DNA of 64,000 nucleotides from the NCBI GenBank assembly GCA_963920525.1, contig OY986438.1, positions 45,829,288 through 45,893,287 of the forward strand, in the 5' to 3' direction. This DNA comes from Dichetophora obliterata (lineage: Eukaryota > Arthropoda > Insecta > Diptera > Sciomyzidae). Positions 1 to 10,799 of this stretch are shown here, in pieces (the first letter of the stretch is position 1; each line of letters opens with the position of its first letter). The notes below the pieces were generated by a model. That model did not search any database and was not told where the DNA came from. It saw only the letters and a program-made list of their open reading frames with translations. The position numbers were made by a program, and so were the translations under genes.

Positions 1-122
1 GTGCTACAGTGGTGGAAATAATATTATAAAATGTTCCTTAATTTATTAAAAATTTACAAAAAATGAGTGAAGCAGAAAAATTTAAAATTTTACATGCTCG
101 TAAAAATATTGTTTATAAAAAA

Positions 123-2203
123 AACACAGTGTGATTTATTCATGATGGATCAACCGAAGCAGAATCATAGGAGACGTGTAGTTGCGCAAAGAATTGTATG
201 GTCATTAGGGGGTTTGCGAGCCCCCTTTCGGAGCTAGAAGGGAAAAACCGAAATCATAGGTGTCTATACTAGGCCGTATCGAATTATAATTTTTTTTCGA
301 AGTTCACATTCTAAGAGGTCTCAAAAGTTTTATAGGGTGGTCAAGATCTCCCAAAAAAAAATTTAAGGAAAAAATAAGGATGTCTTCCTCACCCGCAAGG
401 ACAAAGTTGTTTTTTAAGAAAAACAGTAAAAAATCACGATCTCAAAATGCTTTGATTTTTGTAAGAAAAACTATATATGTCTTAAAGTAAAAGTAAATAA
501 AGACTTTAACCAACAATATCCTTCCAAGCACGATGCAACTTTCTATTTTTACCCACAAGGTCCTGTGAGAAGGATATTCGAATCTAAAGGTACACTCGAT
601 GTAGCACAGAACTTTTGATTTTTATCTGATTATCTAAATTTTAGCGATTTTGATTATAGTGTTGACGTTTTCCTTAGATTTGGCGAAAAATTAATTTTAT
701 TTTTTTTTCATATGCATTTTCTTGTTTTGGAGAAATGAATACTTGAATGCAATTTTTTTACTTCTTCAAAAAAATCAATGTAAGGTTTTATATCTCGGGC
801 ACCAGAAGTGATACCGAAGTTCATTTTCTCAATTCGGATTCTGCAAATAGTTATAAACAAAACCCTTTTTAAAAATATTGTTTTAAGGCAGCAGGAAAAG
901 GACACGATTTTTTTCTTATTTTGATATTTACCAAAAGTTACTTCAAACATGAAATATAACAAATATGAAAGGTTCATATCTCCTTTACGGGTGTTATTTC
1001 ATTAAAACACGTCTTAAAAACAATTGTTAACAGCAACTTCTTAACAACAACAACCCATCGAATGGCAAGCTCATGAACTCAAAATTTTAGAATAACATTC
1101 TTGTGAATGCTGAGTTGAGGTGTTTCAAAGAAATAATAAAATTCATACTATTAAGAACATTTTTTTAAAAAATCGAAATAGGAAATAAAATCGTGGTCCT
1201 AACCTGGTGTTGTAAATTTATACTCTTGGAAAGATTAATGTTCAGGAATATTTAAATGTTCTAAATTGAGGAAATTATCTTCGGTACCACTTCTGGATCC
1301 CGAGATATAACATATTTTATAAATTTTTTTGAAAAAGTAAAAAGATTGCATTCAAGAATACATTTCTCAAAAACAACAAAATGCAAATGCAAAAAAATTT
1401 TGCATTTATTTATTAATTCGCCAAATTTAAGGAAAACATCAACATTTTGATCAAAATCGCCAAAATTTAGACAATCTGATAGCAATCAAAAGTTCTGTGC
1501 TACCTCGAGTGTACTTTAAGATGCGAATATCGTTCTCACAGATCTTATGGTAAAAACTGAGATGGGCATCGTTTTTGGCAGGATATTCTTAATTAAAGTC
1601 CTTATATACTTTTACTTTAAGACATATGTTGTTTTTCTTATAAAAATCAAAGCATTTTGAGATCGTGATTTTTTAGTGTTTTCCTTAAAAACCAACTTTG
1701 CCCTTGCGGAAGAGGAAGGCATCGTTATTTTTTCCCAATTTTTTTAAGGAGATCTATGCAACTATTGAGACCTCTTAGAATACGAATACTAAATTTTATA
1801 CGAATACTAAAACTTAGAATACTAAATTTTTCGATACGCTCTAATCTATACGATTACCTACGTAACTAATACATCCCTAAATCGATTTCTAATATTAATA
1901 TAATTTTCCAAAGGGAATTAAAAGAGTTTTAAGCTATTGTGTTAAAGATTTTAAATGTATGTACAAAACAAAAACTTATAAGCAATTGAAAAAAAGCCGT
2001 CTTAAATGATATAACAATTTTAGTTCGGTTTAGGGATGTGTTAGTTACGTAGTTAAACGTATGGACAGCTATGATTTCAGTTTTCCCTTCTAGCTCTGAA
2101 AGGGTGGTTTCCGAACCTTCTCCCCATACAATTTTTTGATCAACTCAACGTCCCCTATCAACTATCTTCGGTTGATCCATTACGAATGAATCACCCTGTA
2201 TTG
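123..2203. mobile_element. Foldback element with long inverted arms
   Basis: The left arm (about 123-840) reappears as its reverse complement in the right arm (about 1258-2203), leaving a loop of ~415 bp. Matching landmarks include the outer ends (ACACAGTGTGATTTATTC against ATACAGGGTGATTCATTC), a GGATCAACCGAAG block just inside each end, a CTAGAAGGGAAAA block, and a CTCGGG...CCAGAAGTG block near the loop. The right end is followed by TA, and the CAGGGTG-like terminus is compatible with a Tc1/mariner-type end, but the left TA is not preserved, so the superfamily is inferred. No transposase frame is visible; short frames at 708-977 and 1261-1485 lie inside the repeat arms and are incidental. 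Confidence 0.85.
1858..2052. mobile_element. Small inverted-repeat MITE nested in the right foldback arm
   Basis: The ends are inverted copies of each other: CTACGTAACTAATACATCCC at the left, and its near-complement with one transition ending at 2052. The block has no counterpart in the left arm of the surrounding foldback, where the flanking sequence is continuous. This suggests a ~200-bp insertion after the foldback formed and partly explains why the right arm is longer. No clear target duplication could be read. Confidence 0.6.
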
Positions 2204-3990
2204 TAACTTAATGAAGAATTGAGTCTTACGTGCCTGACTCTTACGACTTATGAGCTATTTTAAAGTTAGCATCATATTTATAATTATAAATTTAGAAGAA
2301 CAAAATGTTAAAACTACAATAATGTAATAGAAAAGAATTTTAAAAGACCTTCTTTACCATATAAAAAATTGTATTACAAAAAACGTTAACATCAAATTTG
2401 GCTTGCAATTTTTTTATTCTTTTAAATATTTCAGAAACTAATATATAAAAAAAACAATGAAGAATTAAATTTAGAATAAAAAAATTTTAAATAATTTTTT
2501 CATACCTATTTTGTAAACGAAATACATATATTTAAGAATTATTTAAGTATGTAATTAAGAATTATATGGTTTTAACAAATTTAAATCTTAAATATAACTA
2601 AATCATTGAGGAATTTCATTTTTGGATGAAAAATATTTCAAAGTAATATTTAATGTTTAATATGTTTAAAAATGCAGAAAATCAAAATTTTGAAAACAAA
2701 TATATTATAATATGTATATTAAAAATTCACAAAAAAAATTCTTATAAAAATTTTGCAATAAAAATTTTTATTAGTAATTAATTTATTATATATGTGTTTT
2801 TAATAACTTAGAAAAAATAAAATTAAAAAATTAAAAATATTGAAAATATTAAAAATTCACAATAAAATCTTCATACTTAAGTTTCCAATAAAAGTTGCAA
2901 AAGACTAAACAATACTTAAATATTATATTAAAAATTTTTGGAAATGTCTCTTCTCGCATGTTTTTTTTTTTTGTTTTAAAACGCATTTTTAGCAGCCACC
3001 ACTGTTGACTCAGCAGTAGCATAAAATTTTCTTCATATTCAGGTCAAAATTATGTGAACCTAAATTCAATGAGATGTGAAAAATCATCATTTAGCTACCC
3101 AATTTATAACAAGGCTTAAAGTACCTTTTAATAAATACAGCTTAAATTTTACACACTTCAAGCACTTGGCCAAAACTCAACAATAAAAAATTTCAGCTGA
3201 AGAAAAGCATTCATTGAACAATACAAGAACTCTCAAAAGAACAAGCAACACAACAACATCTGATAACAATAACTGACTCAAAATGTGCGCAGCATTATTA
3301 ACCAAACAATCAAAGCCATTAAAAATCTCTAACTACTTTTTTGTTATTCTCCAACATTTTTTAAATTGATTTCTTACTGATGTCTAGTTGCATTAATTTC
3401 TTTTTTGTATGCAACAAAAAGGACATTTCCAAAGAATTTATGAGTCGCTTAATTGTGTTTATTAGCCAGCAGTTTTAGTTCTTTTCAGCATTGCAGTTGG
3501 CAACAAAGCCTCCAAATGTTTTCTTATATAAACCAATAGAAGGTTTCTACTGAGCATTGCTTTTATTTTATAAACTGAATTATTGCTTTTATTGTTGGCA
3601 ATGAGAGGGACAATTAAAGAGTTTAGCAAAAAAGCAGCTGTCAGTTATTATTTCGTATTCTCTTTTTTTGTTACCAATTCAAGAACTAAAATTTTGAAAA
3701 AAATATTTTAGCAGATTGAATTGGTTTGGTCAATAGAAATTGAAAATGTTTGGCAAAGTTGTAAAAATTGAATTACAAAAAATGTAAAGGAACAAAGGCA
3801 TATCACTTACTAAGCTACCAATCAGTGGAGTAGCTACGCGGTGGATGAAGGGATCCATCTTACCTTTGCCTATGAAACTAAGGTATTTCTTAATTTTGAA
3901 ATTATGCAATTAAATTTTTCAAATAAATTGTTCGAAAAAGAACCTTTTTTAAGGTAAATGTGCCTAAGTTAATAGTACAACATTTTGAGA
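2204..3990. other. A+T-rich stretch, no gene recognised
   Basis: No convincing coding frame, RNA gene or paired repeat was found. 2390-2940 is extremely A+T-rich. 3000-3970 has more balanced composition with CAAC-type runs, as in fly intergenic or intronic DNA. Confidence 0.5.
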
Positions 3991-3992
3991 TT

Positions 3993-4145
3993 ATATTTAA
4001 TGCTAAATAAATATCAGACAGAAGCTCTTCTAGTCCGTAGAATACATAAATTGTCCATAATAAATATAAATTGTGGGATATCTTTTAATTTAAAGCTAAA
4101 AAAATTAATATGTATAGGAAAAAATAGAAGAAGCAAGTTCAGACC
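3993..4145 (+). repeat. 150-bp dispersed repeat, copy 1
   Basis: This block is almost identical to 10500-10673, from TATTTAAT(G/T)CTAAATAAATATC to AGAAGAAGCAAGTTCAGACC. The sequences diverge abruptly on both sides. The second copy differs mainly by an expanded A-run. It contains no coding frame of note and no terminal inverted repeat was seen, so it may be a SINE-like or solo non-autonomous unit of unknown class. Confidence 0.85.
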
Positions 4146-4214
4146 TCTAGGTAGTCCCGATTTGAGTGTTTTTTAAGACCTTTTTATTTTAGTAATATCT
4201 TAATATTGCTTTCA

Positions 4215-4560
4215 GTTTAACAAAAAACTTTCACCGAGTTCGATTGCATTTCGTGCTAAACAAAGTTCTATTAGTTTTCTAATCATAATTGGTAAATTAT
4301 ATGAGTCTAAGGCTTTTAAAAAAATTTATTAACATATGAATTGCCAGAAATGCCACTTATTTTATCTATCTAGATTTTCGTAGAATTCAGTATGATTTAG
4401 ACAAGCAGATAGAGAGCTTGAATTTTCTGTAAAACAAAATTGATTTTCAATAAGTATGTTACTATTTGTCATAACTTTATTTAGCTTGTATAACAAGATG
4501 GTCTCCAATATTTTACGATAAAACTGAGGTTATGAATAGGTCTATAATTTGAAAAAAATT
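4215..4560 (-). pseudogene. Fossil LINE reverse-transcriptase fragment
   Basis: Minus-strand translation gives a run reading KILETILLYKLNKVMTNSN, then an ENQFCFTENSS segment. These resemble the K-x-E-x-L/I-N-x-L and QxGFRxxxST region of non-LTR reverse transcriptases. After a stop and shifts comes LKALDSYNLPIMIRKLIEL, which recalls the region following the KAFD motif. It is heavily decayed, with stops and frameshifts, and the catalytic residues are not intact. It differs from the RTE LINE at 5.2-8.8 kb and is more like a CR1/Jockey-type enzyme. The assignment rests on eye-matching of degenerate motifs. Confidence 0.45.
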
Positions 4561-4572
4561 CTTTGCTTACTT

Positions 4573-5228
4573 CCCTGCAGTGTAATCAACTAGATTTATA
4601 CCAGTCAACAACTAGTTGGAAATATCCAACAACTAGTTCGATTTATGTCCTATTCTCATAGAACCGACTGGTATTTTTTACGTGGTGATGTCATTGGAAA
4701 AGACAATTGTCTTACTATAGATAAGGTTTTAACTAGTTAACAACTCATTTTTTATGTAAAGTAAAGTTCTAGTTGGGTTGTGACTAGTTTTTAACCAATA
4801 TAGTAATTATCGAATTAAAACTAGTTCATAGGTTCATATTTTTTCAATAGTTCATAGGTTCAAAGAACATATATTTTTACAACAAAATATTAAGTAAAGG
4901 CTAAAGTTAAAGCTATTTGATGAAATACCATGTTTATGGTATACTACATGTTTTTAAATTAGTTTTTATATGTTTTAATTTGTTTATTATTAGTTTGTTC
5001 CAATGGGGTACCCAGCTCCAACTGGTTTTGGAACTGGTTGATTTTGATAATATGTAGTATAGTTTGATTTTGGCTAGTTTTACAACTGGTTTAATGTGAC
5101 TTGACAAAAACTAGTTGGGTTTAAACTACTTTTGCAACTAGTAAATCCTGACAAAATATAAACTAGTTTGTTTTGACTAGTATAAATACTACTCATGTTT
5201 TAATGCTGACTAGTCTTACACTGCAGGG
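4573..5228. mobile_element. MITE rich in ACTAGTT motifs
   Basis: The element begins CCCTGCAGTGTAA and ends with the exact inverse TTACACTGCAGGG (5216-5228), giving 13-bp perfect terminal inverted repeats plus weaker similarity further in. The interior carries many copies of ACTAGTT/AACTAGT in both orientations, so it would fold extensively. No coding frame. The flanks share TTACT (ending 4572; starting 5229), a possible short target duplication blurred by the adjacent LINE tail. The superfamily is undetermined. Confidence 0.75.
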
Positions 5229-5249
5229 TTACTACTTACTTAGTTGGCG

Positions 5250-7135
5250 CTACAACCGTATGTCGGTCTTGGCCTCATCTAAGAATTTGCGCCAGCCATT
5301 TCTGTCTTTCGCTTGCTGGCACCAGTTGGAAATTCCAAGCTTCGTCAGGTTGTCCTCTACTTGGTCTTTTCAACGAAGATGCGGTCGTCCTCTTCTGCGT
5401 TGAACGCCGCTGGGTACCGAATCAAATGTTTTCTTCACTGGAGCATCGTCTTTCATGCGCTGAACATGACCAAGCCAGCGAAGCCACTCGATTTTAATGC
5501 GCTTGACTATGTCGATGTCAGCATACAGCTCATACAGTTCATCATTCCACCGTATTCGGTACTCGCCATTGACGCAGATTGGTCCGTAGATCTTACGAAG
5601 AATCTTTCTCTCGAATGCTCCTAAATTCTTTTCATCTAAACTGCTCAGCGTCCAGGTTTGTGATACGTAAAGTAGGACGGGCATGATTTGTAGAGCGTGA
5701 TTTTCGTTCGTCGAGAGAGGGCTCTGCTTCTCAATTGCCTACTGAGCCCAAAATAACACCTGTTGGCAAGAGTTATTCTTCGTTTGATCTCAATGCTGAT
5801 GTCGTTGGTTGAATTAATGATGGATCCTAGATAAACGAAGTTCTTCACAACCTCGAATGAGGTATTGTCAACGGTAACGTGGGTTCCAAGACGCTGGGAC
5901 TGTTTGTTTGTTGACACTAAGTATTTCGTCTTATCTGCATTCACTGACAGACCCATTCGACTTGACTCTCTTTCTAATCTGGAAAATGCTGCACTGATTT
6001 AGCGCGTATTATGGCCAATGATATCTATGTCATCAGCATACGCAAGCAGCATAACACTCTTGTAGAATATTGTGCCACTACGTCTCAGATCAGCAGCTCG
6101 GATGATCTTTTCCATCATTAGGTTGAAAAAGTCGCACGATAAGGAATCACCTTGTCTAAAACCTCGTTTGGTAATAATTGGTGGGCAGAGGTCTTTCCCG
6201 ATTTTAACTGCGCTGCTGGTGTTGCTCAGTGTCATCCTGCAAAGTCTTATTAGTTTTGCAGGAATACCAAATTCAGACATGCTGGAGTACAGGTGCTTCC
6301 TTATTGGGCTGTCGAAGGCGGCTTTGTAGTCGACAAAAAGATGGTGGGTGTCGACTTGTTTTTCTTGAGTCTTCTCCAAGATTTGTCGTAGCGTGAAAAT
6401 CTGGTCGATGGTGGACTTTCCAGGTCTGAAGCCACACTGATAAGGTCCGATCAGTTTGTTTACAATGGGCTTCAATCTTTCACATAAAACGCTCGACAGG
6501 ACCTTATATGCGATATTAAGAAGGCTTATCCCACGGTAATTGGCACAAATAGTGGAATCGCCTTTCTTGTGGATTGGGCAGAGCACACTGAGATTCCAAT
6601 CGTTCGGAATGCATTCTTCCGACCATATTCTGCATAGAAGCTCGTGAATGCATTTAAGTAGAGCTTCGCCTCCGTTCTTAAACAGCTCAGCAGGTAAGCC
6701 ATCAGCTCCCGCGGCTTTGTTATTTTTGAGCCGAGCTATAGCTGTCAGAACTTCATCATAGTCGGGCAGCGGAACCTCGACGCTGTCATCTGCAATTGGG
6801 GTTTCCGGAATATCATCTCTATTGGCGGGATTGTTGTCAGCGTCGCCATTTAGAAGCTTAGAGAAGTGTTCCCTCCATAACGTCAGTGTACTCTGGACAT
6901 CTGTCACTAGATTCCCGTTTTCATCCTTGCAGGAAGAGGCCCCGGTTTTAAAACCATCGGCAAGGCGTCTTATTTTTTCGAAAAATTTTCGGGCCTCATT
7001 CCTGTCACCATACATCTCAATCTTCTCCTGCTCGCGCTTTTCTGCCTCTCTTTTTTCCGCCTGAAAATATGTCTCTCTTCCCTCCTCTTTTCAGCAGCGC
7101 GAGTTATGTCTGCACCCTGTGAAGTGCAACTTGAT
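5250..7135 (-). pseudogene. LINE reverse transcriptase and C-terminal region
   Basis: The main frame (5999-7015) shows LKNNKAAGADGLPAELFK, CPIHKKGDSTICANYRGIS, YQCGFRPGKSTIDQIFTLRQ, LFVDYKAAFDS (motif A), TKRGFRQGDSLSCDFFN (motif B) and LLAYADDIDII (motif C with the YADD catalytic pair). An in-frame TAA at 5999-6001 interrupts it; the same frame resumes through MGLSVNADKTKYLV and VYLGS. A frameshift near 5685 leads to LLYVSQTWTLS, FERKILRKIYGP and LRWLGHVQRM. A TGA at 5370-5372, where related elements usually have Trp, breaks the last block before the natural end at 5250. A further frameshift lies in an A-run near 7060, upstream of the first methionine. Confidence 0.93.
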
Positions 7136-7310
7136 CCATCACAGTCCAAACAGTCGAAGATCTTTTAGCTTAAATTGCATTTTAAGTCACGTACTGCTAA
7201 AAGAGTTTCGATTGAAAACAAACAAAATATTATAAGCAAGCATTGAAGATAAATAAAGTCAGTCGTAATTTGGACAAGAAACAGAAAAGAAGTTTTTTTA
7301 TTCAAAAGTA
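7135..7310. other. Foreign insertion splitting the LINE open frame
   Basis: LINE coding sequence is recognisable up to ...VTLQSVVTR (around 7310) and again from a basic KRREERHIFRRKK segment (7060-7110). The ~175 bp between is A+T-rich, non-coding and unlike the surrounding G+C-richer coding DNA. Possibly a small inserted element; no terminal repeats were resolved. Confidence 0.5.
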
Positions 7311-8386
7311 CGTATCTTGCGCGTTACAACCGACTGCAGGGTGACTTTGTAGGCGGCGTCTTTCTCTGCAGTGGCGTCGCGACACTCCTGGTCGTACCAC
7401 TGGTTTCGGCGAGGGCGTTGGTAGCCAATCACCTCTTCAGCAGCCGCACGCATGGAGTTGGAAATGTGTGTCCACTGCGCGCATATATCATCGATTGGAG
7501 GAGTGCTTTGAAGCAGGAGTGAGAGTCGAGTGGCGAAAGCATCGGCTGTCTGTTTCGATTGCAGCTTGTCGACGTCTAGCTTTCTCTGTGTAGGGTTGCG
7601 TGTATTCTTAGCTGCGCACAGACGTGTACGGATCTTGGCTGCAACAAGATAGTGATCCGAGTCAATGTTTGCACCACGGATCGTGCGTACATCCAATACA
7701 CTGGAAGAGTGCCTTCCGTCGATCAAAACGTGATCAATTTGATTTTTTGTTTTTTGATCAGGGGACATCCAGGTGGCTTTATGAATATTGAGATGCTTAA
7801 ATCTAGTGCTACTTACGACCATGTTTCGTGCTGCGGCGAAGTCAATCAGCCTCATTCCGTTATCGGAGGTGTTGTCGTGGAGGCTGAACTTTCCGACTGT
7901 TGGACCAAAAATATTTTCCTTGCCCACCTTAGCGTTGAAGCCACCAAGCACGATTTTTACGTCGTGACGGAGGCAGCGCTCGTAAGCATTTTCAAGGCGC
8001 TCGTAGAAAATTTCCTTGATCTCATCGTCCTTGTCTTCTGTCGGAGCGTGCGCACATATTAGGCTTATATCAAAAAATCGAACCTTGATGCGGATTATGG
8101 CAAGTCGTTCGTTCACAGGTGTGAATCGCAGGACGTGGGGCCGTAGTCTCTTGCCAACTACAAATCCGCATCCAAACTCGTGCTTCTCCGCATGGCCGCT
8201 GTAGTAGATATCACAGGGTGCATGCCGAATGCAACCCTGTCCCTTCCATCGCATTTCTTGGATAGCAGTGATATCAGCTTTGTATCTTTCCAAGACATCA
8301 GTCAGTTGGATAGAGGCACCTTCCCAATTAAGGGTTCGGACATTCCAGGTGCATATCCGTAAATCATTATCAGTTTTTCGTTTGCG
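7298..8386 (-). pseudogene. LINE endonuclease domain (exonuclease/endonuclease/phosphatase fold)
   Basis: The frame is open from 8386 and includes RICTWNVRTL, the N-terminal strand of APE-type endonucleases, before the first methionine at 8293. Then come ADITAIQEMRW with the catalytic glutamate, ICAHAPTED, LGGFNAKVG (normally GDFN; here the acidic residue is replaced by G), NQIDHVLIDGRH and the terminal SDHYLVAAKIR with the catalytic Asp-His pair. The enzyme nicks target DNA for target-primed reverse transcription. The frame ends at 7298 inside a foreign insertion rather than continuing into the reverse transcriptase, and no in-frame ATG was seen upstream of RICTWNVRTL. The GDFN change and the truncation make it probably inactive. 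Confidence 0.93.
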
Positions 8387-8799
8387 TTAGTCGTCATTAG
8401 ATTTTGGGATCATTTTTCTTCTATTCTTATTTGATTTCATTGAAATTGGTTTTTACGGGTGAGCTTCAAACCCAACGCACAACCTATTTTAAGCCTAGGG
8501 AGGCCCGCCGCTCAGATTAGCCGCCAAACTAACGGTTGTCAGTTATGACGTTGCCCAGGAAACACCACGTGGAGGTTTGAGTCGACTTGAGGCGATTTCA
8601 CAAAGATTATGCTGGCCTCGCCAGGTTGAGACAGTCAGACATATTACATTGTTCCATCGCCCCCAGTTTCCCTTTGCTACCACTTTTAAAAATAGAAAGT
8701 AAGAACCTTTTCTAATTCTTCGGGATAATTTTTTTTTTAAAAGATCAAAGAACCAAGGCATGCGCCCTATAAAACCAAGGTTTGGTCTTTGACCTGAAA

Positions 8800-9124
8800 G
8801 GAAAGGGATAGATTATTTAGAGGAATTGATTGGAACCATGCGTGAATTATTCATTAGGCGAAACAAACGTGAAAGACAATTTGAATTGCTTTTAACCGAG
8901 GCTAGTGTTATGCCTTAACCTCGGCAAGCAATTTCAGTCCTTAGTTGTGTTCCTGTCCTTTAATTCTACATTTTCTACAATTATTTGTGGAATTTTAGTT
9001 TTCCATAATTCTAAAATGTAGGAAAAAACAATGAAAGTGAAAAGAACCATGCCCGAGCCCGGATTCGAACCAAGGTCTTTTGGGTTGATAGTCTAGCGCA
9101 CTCTCCACTAGACTACAAAGGCCG
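8800..9124 (-). mobile_element. tRNA-derived SINE
   Basis: The minus strand starts with a tRNA-like head carrying an A box TAGTCTAGTGG (9105-9115), which fits TRGYNNARNNG, and a B box GGTTCGAATCC (9061-9071), a perfect RNA polymerase III promoter. The 7-bp acceptor stem expected of a real tRNA does not pair well, and non-tRNA sequence follows, so I read this as a SINE rather than a tRNA gene. The body probably runs to about 8800, including a TTGCCGAGGTTAAGGC hairpin near 8900-8925. The 3' end is approximate. Confidence 0.6.
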
Positions 9125-9610
9125 ACAAACAAAGGTATAATTTGCAGATTGAAAGCTATATCACTTACAAAATTTTAAGATTAACTTGCAAACTTACAAA
9201 AGAAACTCTGAAAGAGTCACTTTGAAAGTGAGTCCTGCTTTATATTTTTGTACAAAACGTGCTTAAACATTATCAGGTTTATTTGTCGATTTTGAATTTA
9301 AATCTTTAATTGCTTTTTCAATTCAGTCACAATCATTAAAAATAAAAGAATTAAAGCGAAGGGTTTTCGTTCGCTATGTACTTATTTTAAGAATTGGCAG
9401 TCTAAATTACATACACTGAAATAAAATGCAAGTTAAATTGTTTGTATAAAGGCGCATTTTATTATAAAAACTTGTAGATGCATAGTTTGGTCACGTGTAT
9501 CTCAGAGTCTTGAACTGGTAAAGGAAGGGTTAATATTTTATTAAAACGGGCTGCCTTTTGAGAAACAAGATAATTTTCTCTGCATAATAATATATAGCAA
9601 TTTTACGGAT
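9125..9610. other. A+T-rich spacer, nothing recognised
   Basis: No coding frame, RNA gene or paired repeat was found between the SINE and the next inverted-repeat element. Confidence 0.5.
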
Positions 9611-9617
9611 GTAAGTA

Positions 9618-10070
9618 CACGGAGAGAAAAATTTTCTTGTGAATGGAATAAGGACATATGTCAAATCAATCATAATTTACTTGATTCAAGCATTTTTAGC
9701 TATTAGTTCGAAAAATTTATTATTTATATGACTTCTAATATTCATATTTATCTACTATTTCGTAAAAACTTCGAATTTAGAAAACAAAAACTTTATATTT
9801 CAGGGTAAATATTCGTTAAGAGCTAAAATATATTTATATATTTTTGAAAGCATAATCAATAGATCAAAATAATTTGACCGTAGAAAAATATCATAAAATA
9901 AAATAAATTTAATAAAATAAAAAATAAATAAAATAAAAAGTAAAATTGTCTTGATGAAAATTTATTGATAGCATTTAATTACTATTATGTATTTTATAAT
10001 TCTAAAAAAGTATAAGTCTAGTCTCGTTTTAGGAAAATTAACTTCTTTCGTCAACTAAAATTTTTTCTCT
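9618..10070. mobile_element. Possible MITE with GGAGAGAAAAATTTT ends
   Basis: The left end CACGGAGAGAAAAATTTT is approximately inverted at the right end (AAAATTTTTTCTCT). GTAAGTA flanks both sides exactly (9611-9617 and 10071-10077), a candidate 7-bp target duplication. The interior is A+T-rich and non-coding. Chance matches are easier in such A+T-rich DNA, so confidence is moderate. Confidence 0.45.
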
Positions 10071-10399
10071 GTAAGTAAACAATTTAGTAGAAACTATTAT
10101 TTATATTATGATACTTTTGATATATAAACTAGAAACTAAGTTAACTAATTTAAATATACTGGAACGTATTTTAATATTTTCTTAATACTAGAAAAACAAT
10201 GCTTTAAGTTGAAATTTTACGCAAAACTTGATTATTTATGTTATAAGAAACAATTACGTGTATAAATGTACCTACTGACATATAAGATACCTTCTTACAT
10301 ATATATTCATACAATCACAATTAGGGCTGCCAGATTTTTTTTAAAAAAAATCGGGATTTTACAAAAAAAATCGGGACATAAGCAAAAAAATCGGGACAG

Positions 10400-10790
10400 A
10401 GTTTTGGGCGATTGTTCATAGCTTTTTTGGGCGATTGTACATTATGAACAATCGCCCAAATATTTTGTGGGCGATTATTCATTTCACAATTTGGGCGATC
10501 TATTTAATTCTAAATAAATATCAGACATAAGCTCTTCTAGTCCGTAGAATACATAAATTGTCCATAATAAATATAAATTGTGAGATATCTTTTAATTTAA
10601 AGCTAAAAAAAATTAATATATGCATAACAAAAAAAAAAAAAAAAAAAAAAGGAGAAGAAGAAGCAAGTTCAGACCGAGCGATTGTTCATTATGAACAATC
10701 ACCCAAAAAAAAAAAAACGAACAATCGCCCAAACGCAAAATGTACAATCGCCCAAAAATTTTAACTGGTTTTTTGGGCGATTCGCACAGC
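10400..10790. repeat. Cluster of GGGCGATTGTTCAT hairpin motifs
   Basis: The 14-mer GGGCGATTGTTCAT or close variants occurs about ten times in both orientations. Several pairs lie head to head as near-perfect palindromes, for example 10429-10460 and 10677-10697. The cluster is split by the 150-bp dispersed repeat at 10500-10673. The motif arrangement suggests local foldback amplification. No coding frame. Confidence 0.8.
10500..10673 (+). repeat. 150-bp dispersed repeat, copy 2
   Basis: Near-identical to 3993-4145. The internal A-tract has grown to more than 20 A. The repeat lies inside the hairpin-motif cluster, with motif copies on both sides, so it probably inserted into it. Confidence 0.85.
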
Positions 10791-10799
10791 CGTTAGTAG

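Larger units (their letters stand above)
5231..8760 (-). mobile_element. RTE-clade non-LTR retrotransposon, nearly full length but disabled
   Basis: In sense (minus) order it has a ~370-bp 5' leader (8760 down to 8390), an apurinic-type endonuclease, reverse transcriptase, a conserved C-terminal segment, and a short TAAGTAAGTAG 3' tail. Domain order, the FVDYKAAFDS and AYADDID motifs, and the tail of short repeats fit the RTE/BovB group. It has at least four lesions: an insertion between endonuclease and reverse transcriptase, a frameshift at a run of A, in-frame stops, and a frameshift near 5685. The 5' boundary is approximate. It abuts the MITE at 4573-5228. Confidence 0.9.

Noticed and set aside
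5173..8362. Plus-strand frames across the LINE
   Set aside because: They are shadows of the minus-strand nuclease and reverse transcriptase coding regions.
9045..9124. A genuine tRNA gene on the minus strand
   Set aside because: The A and B boxes are excellent, but the acceptor and anticodon stems do not pair and SINE-like sequence follows.
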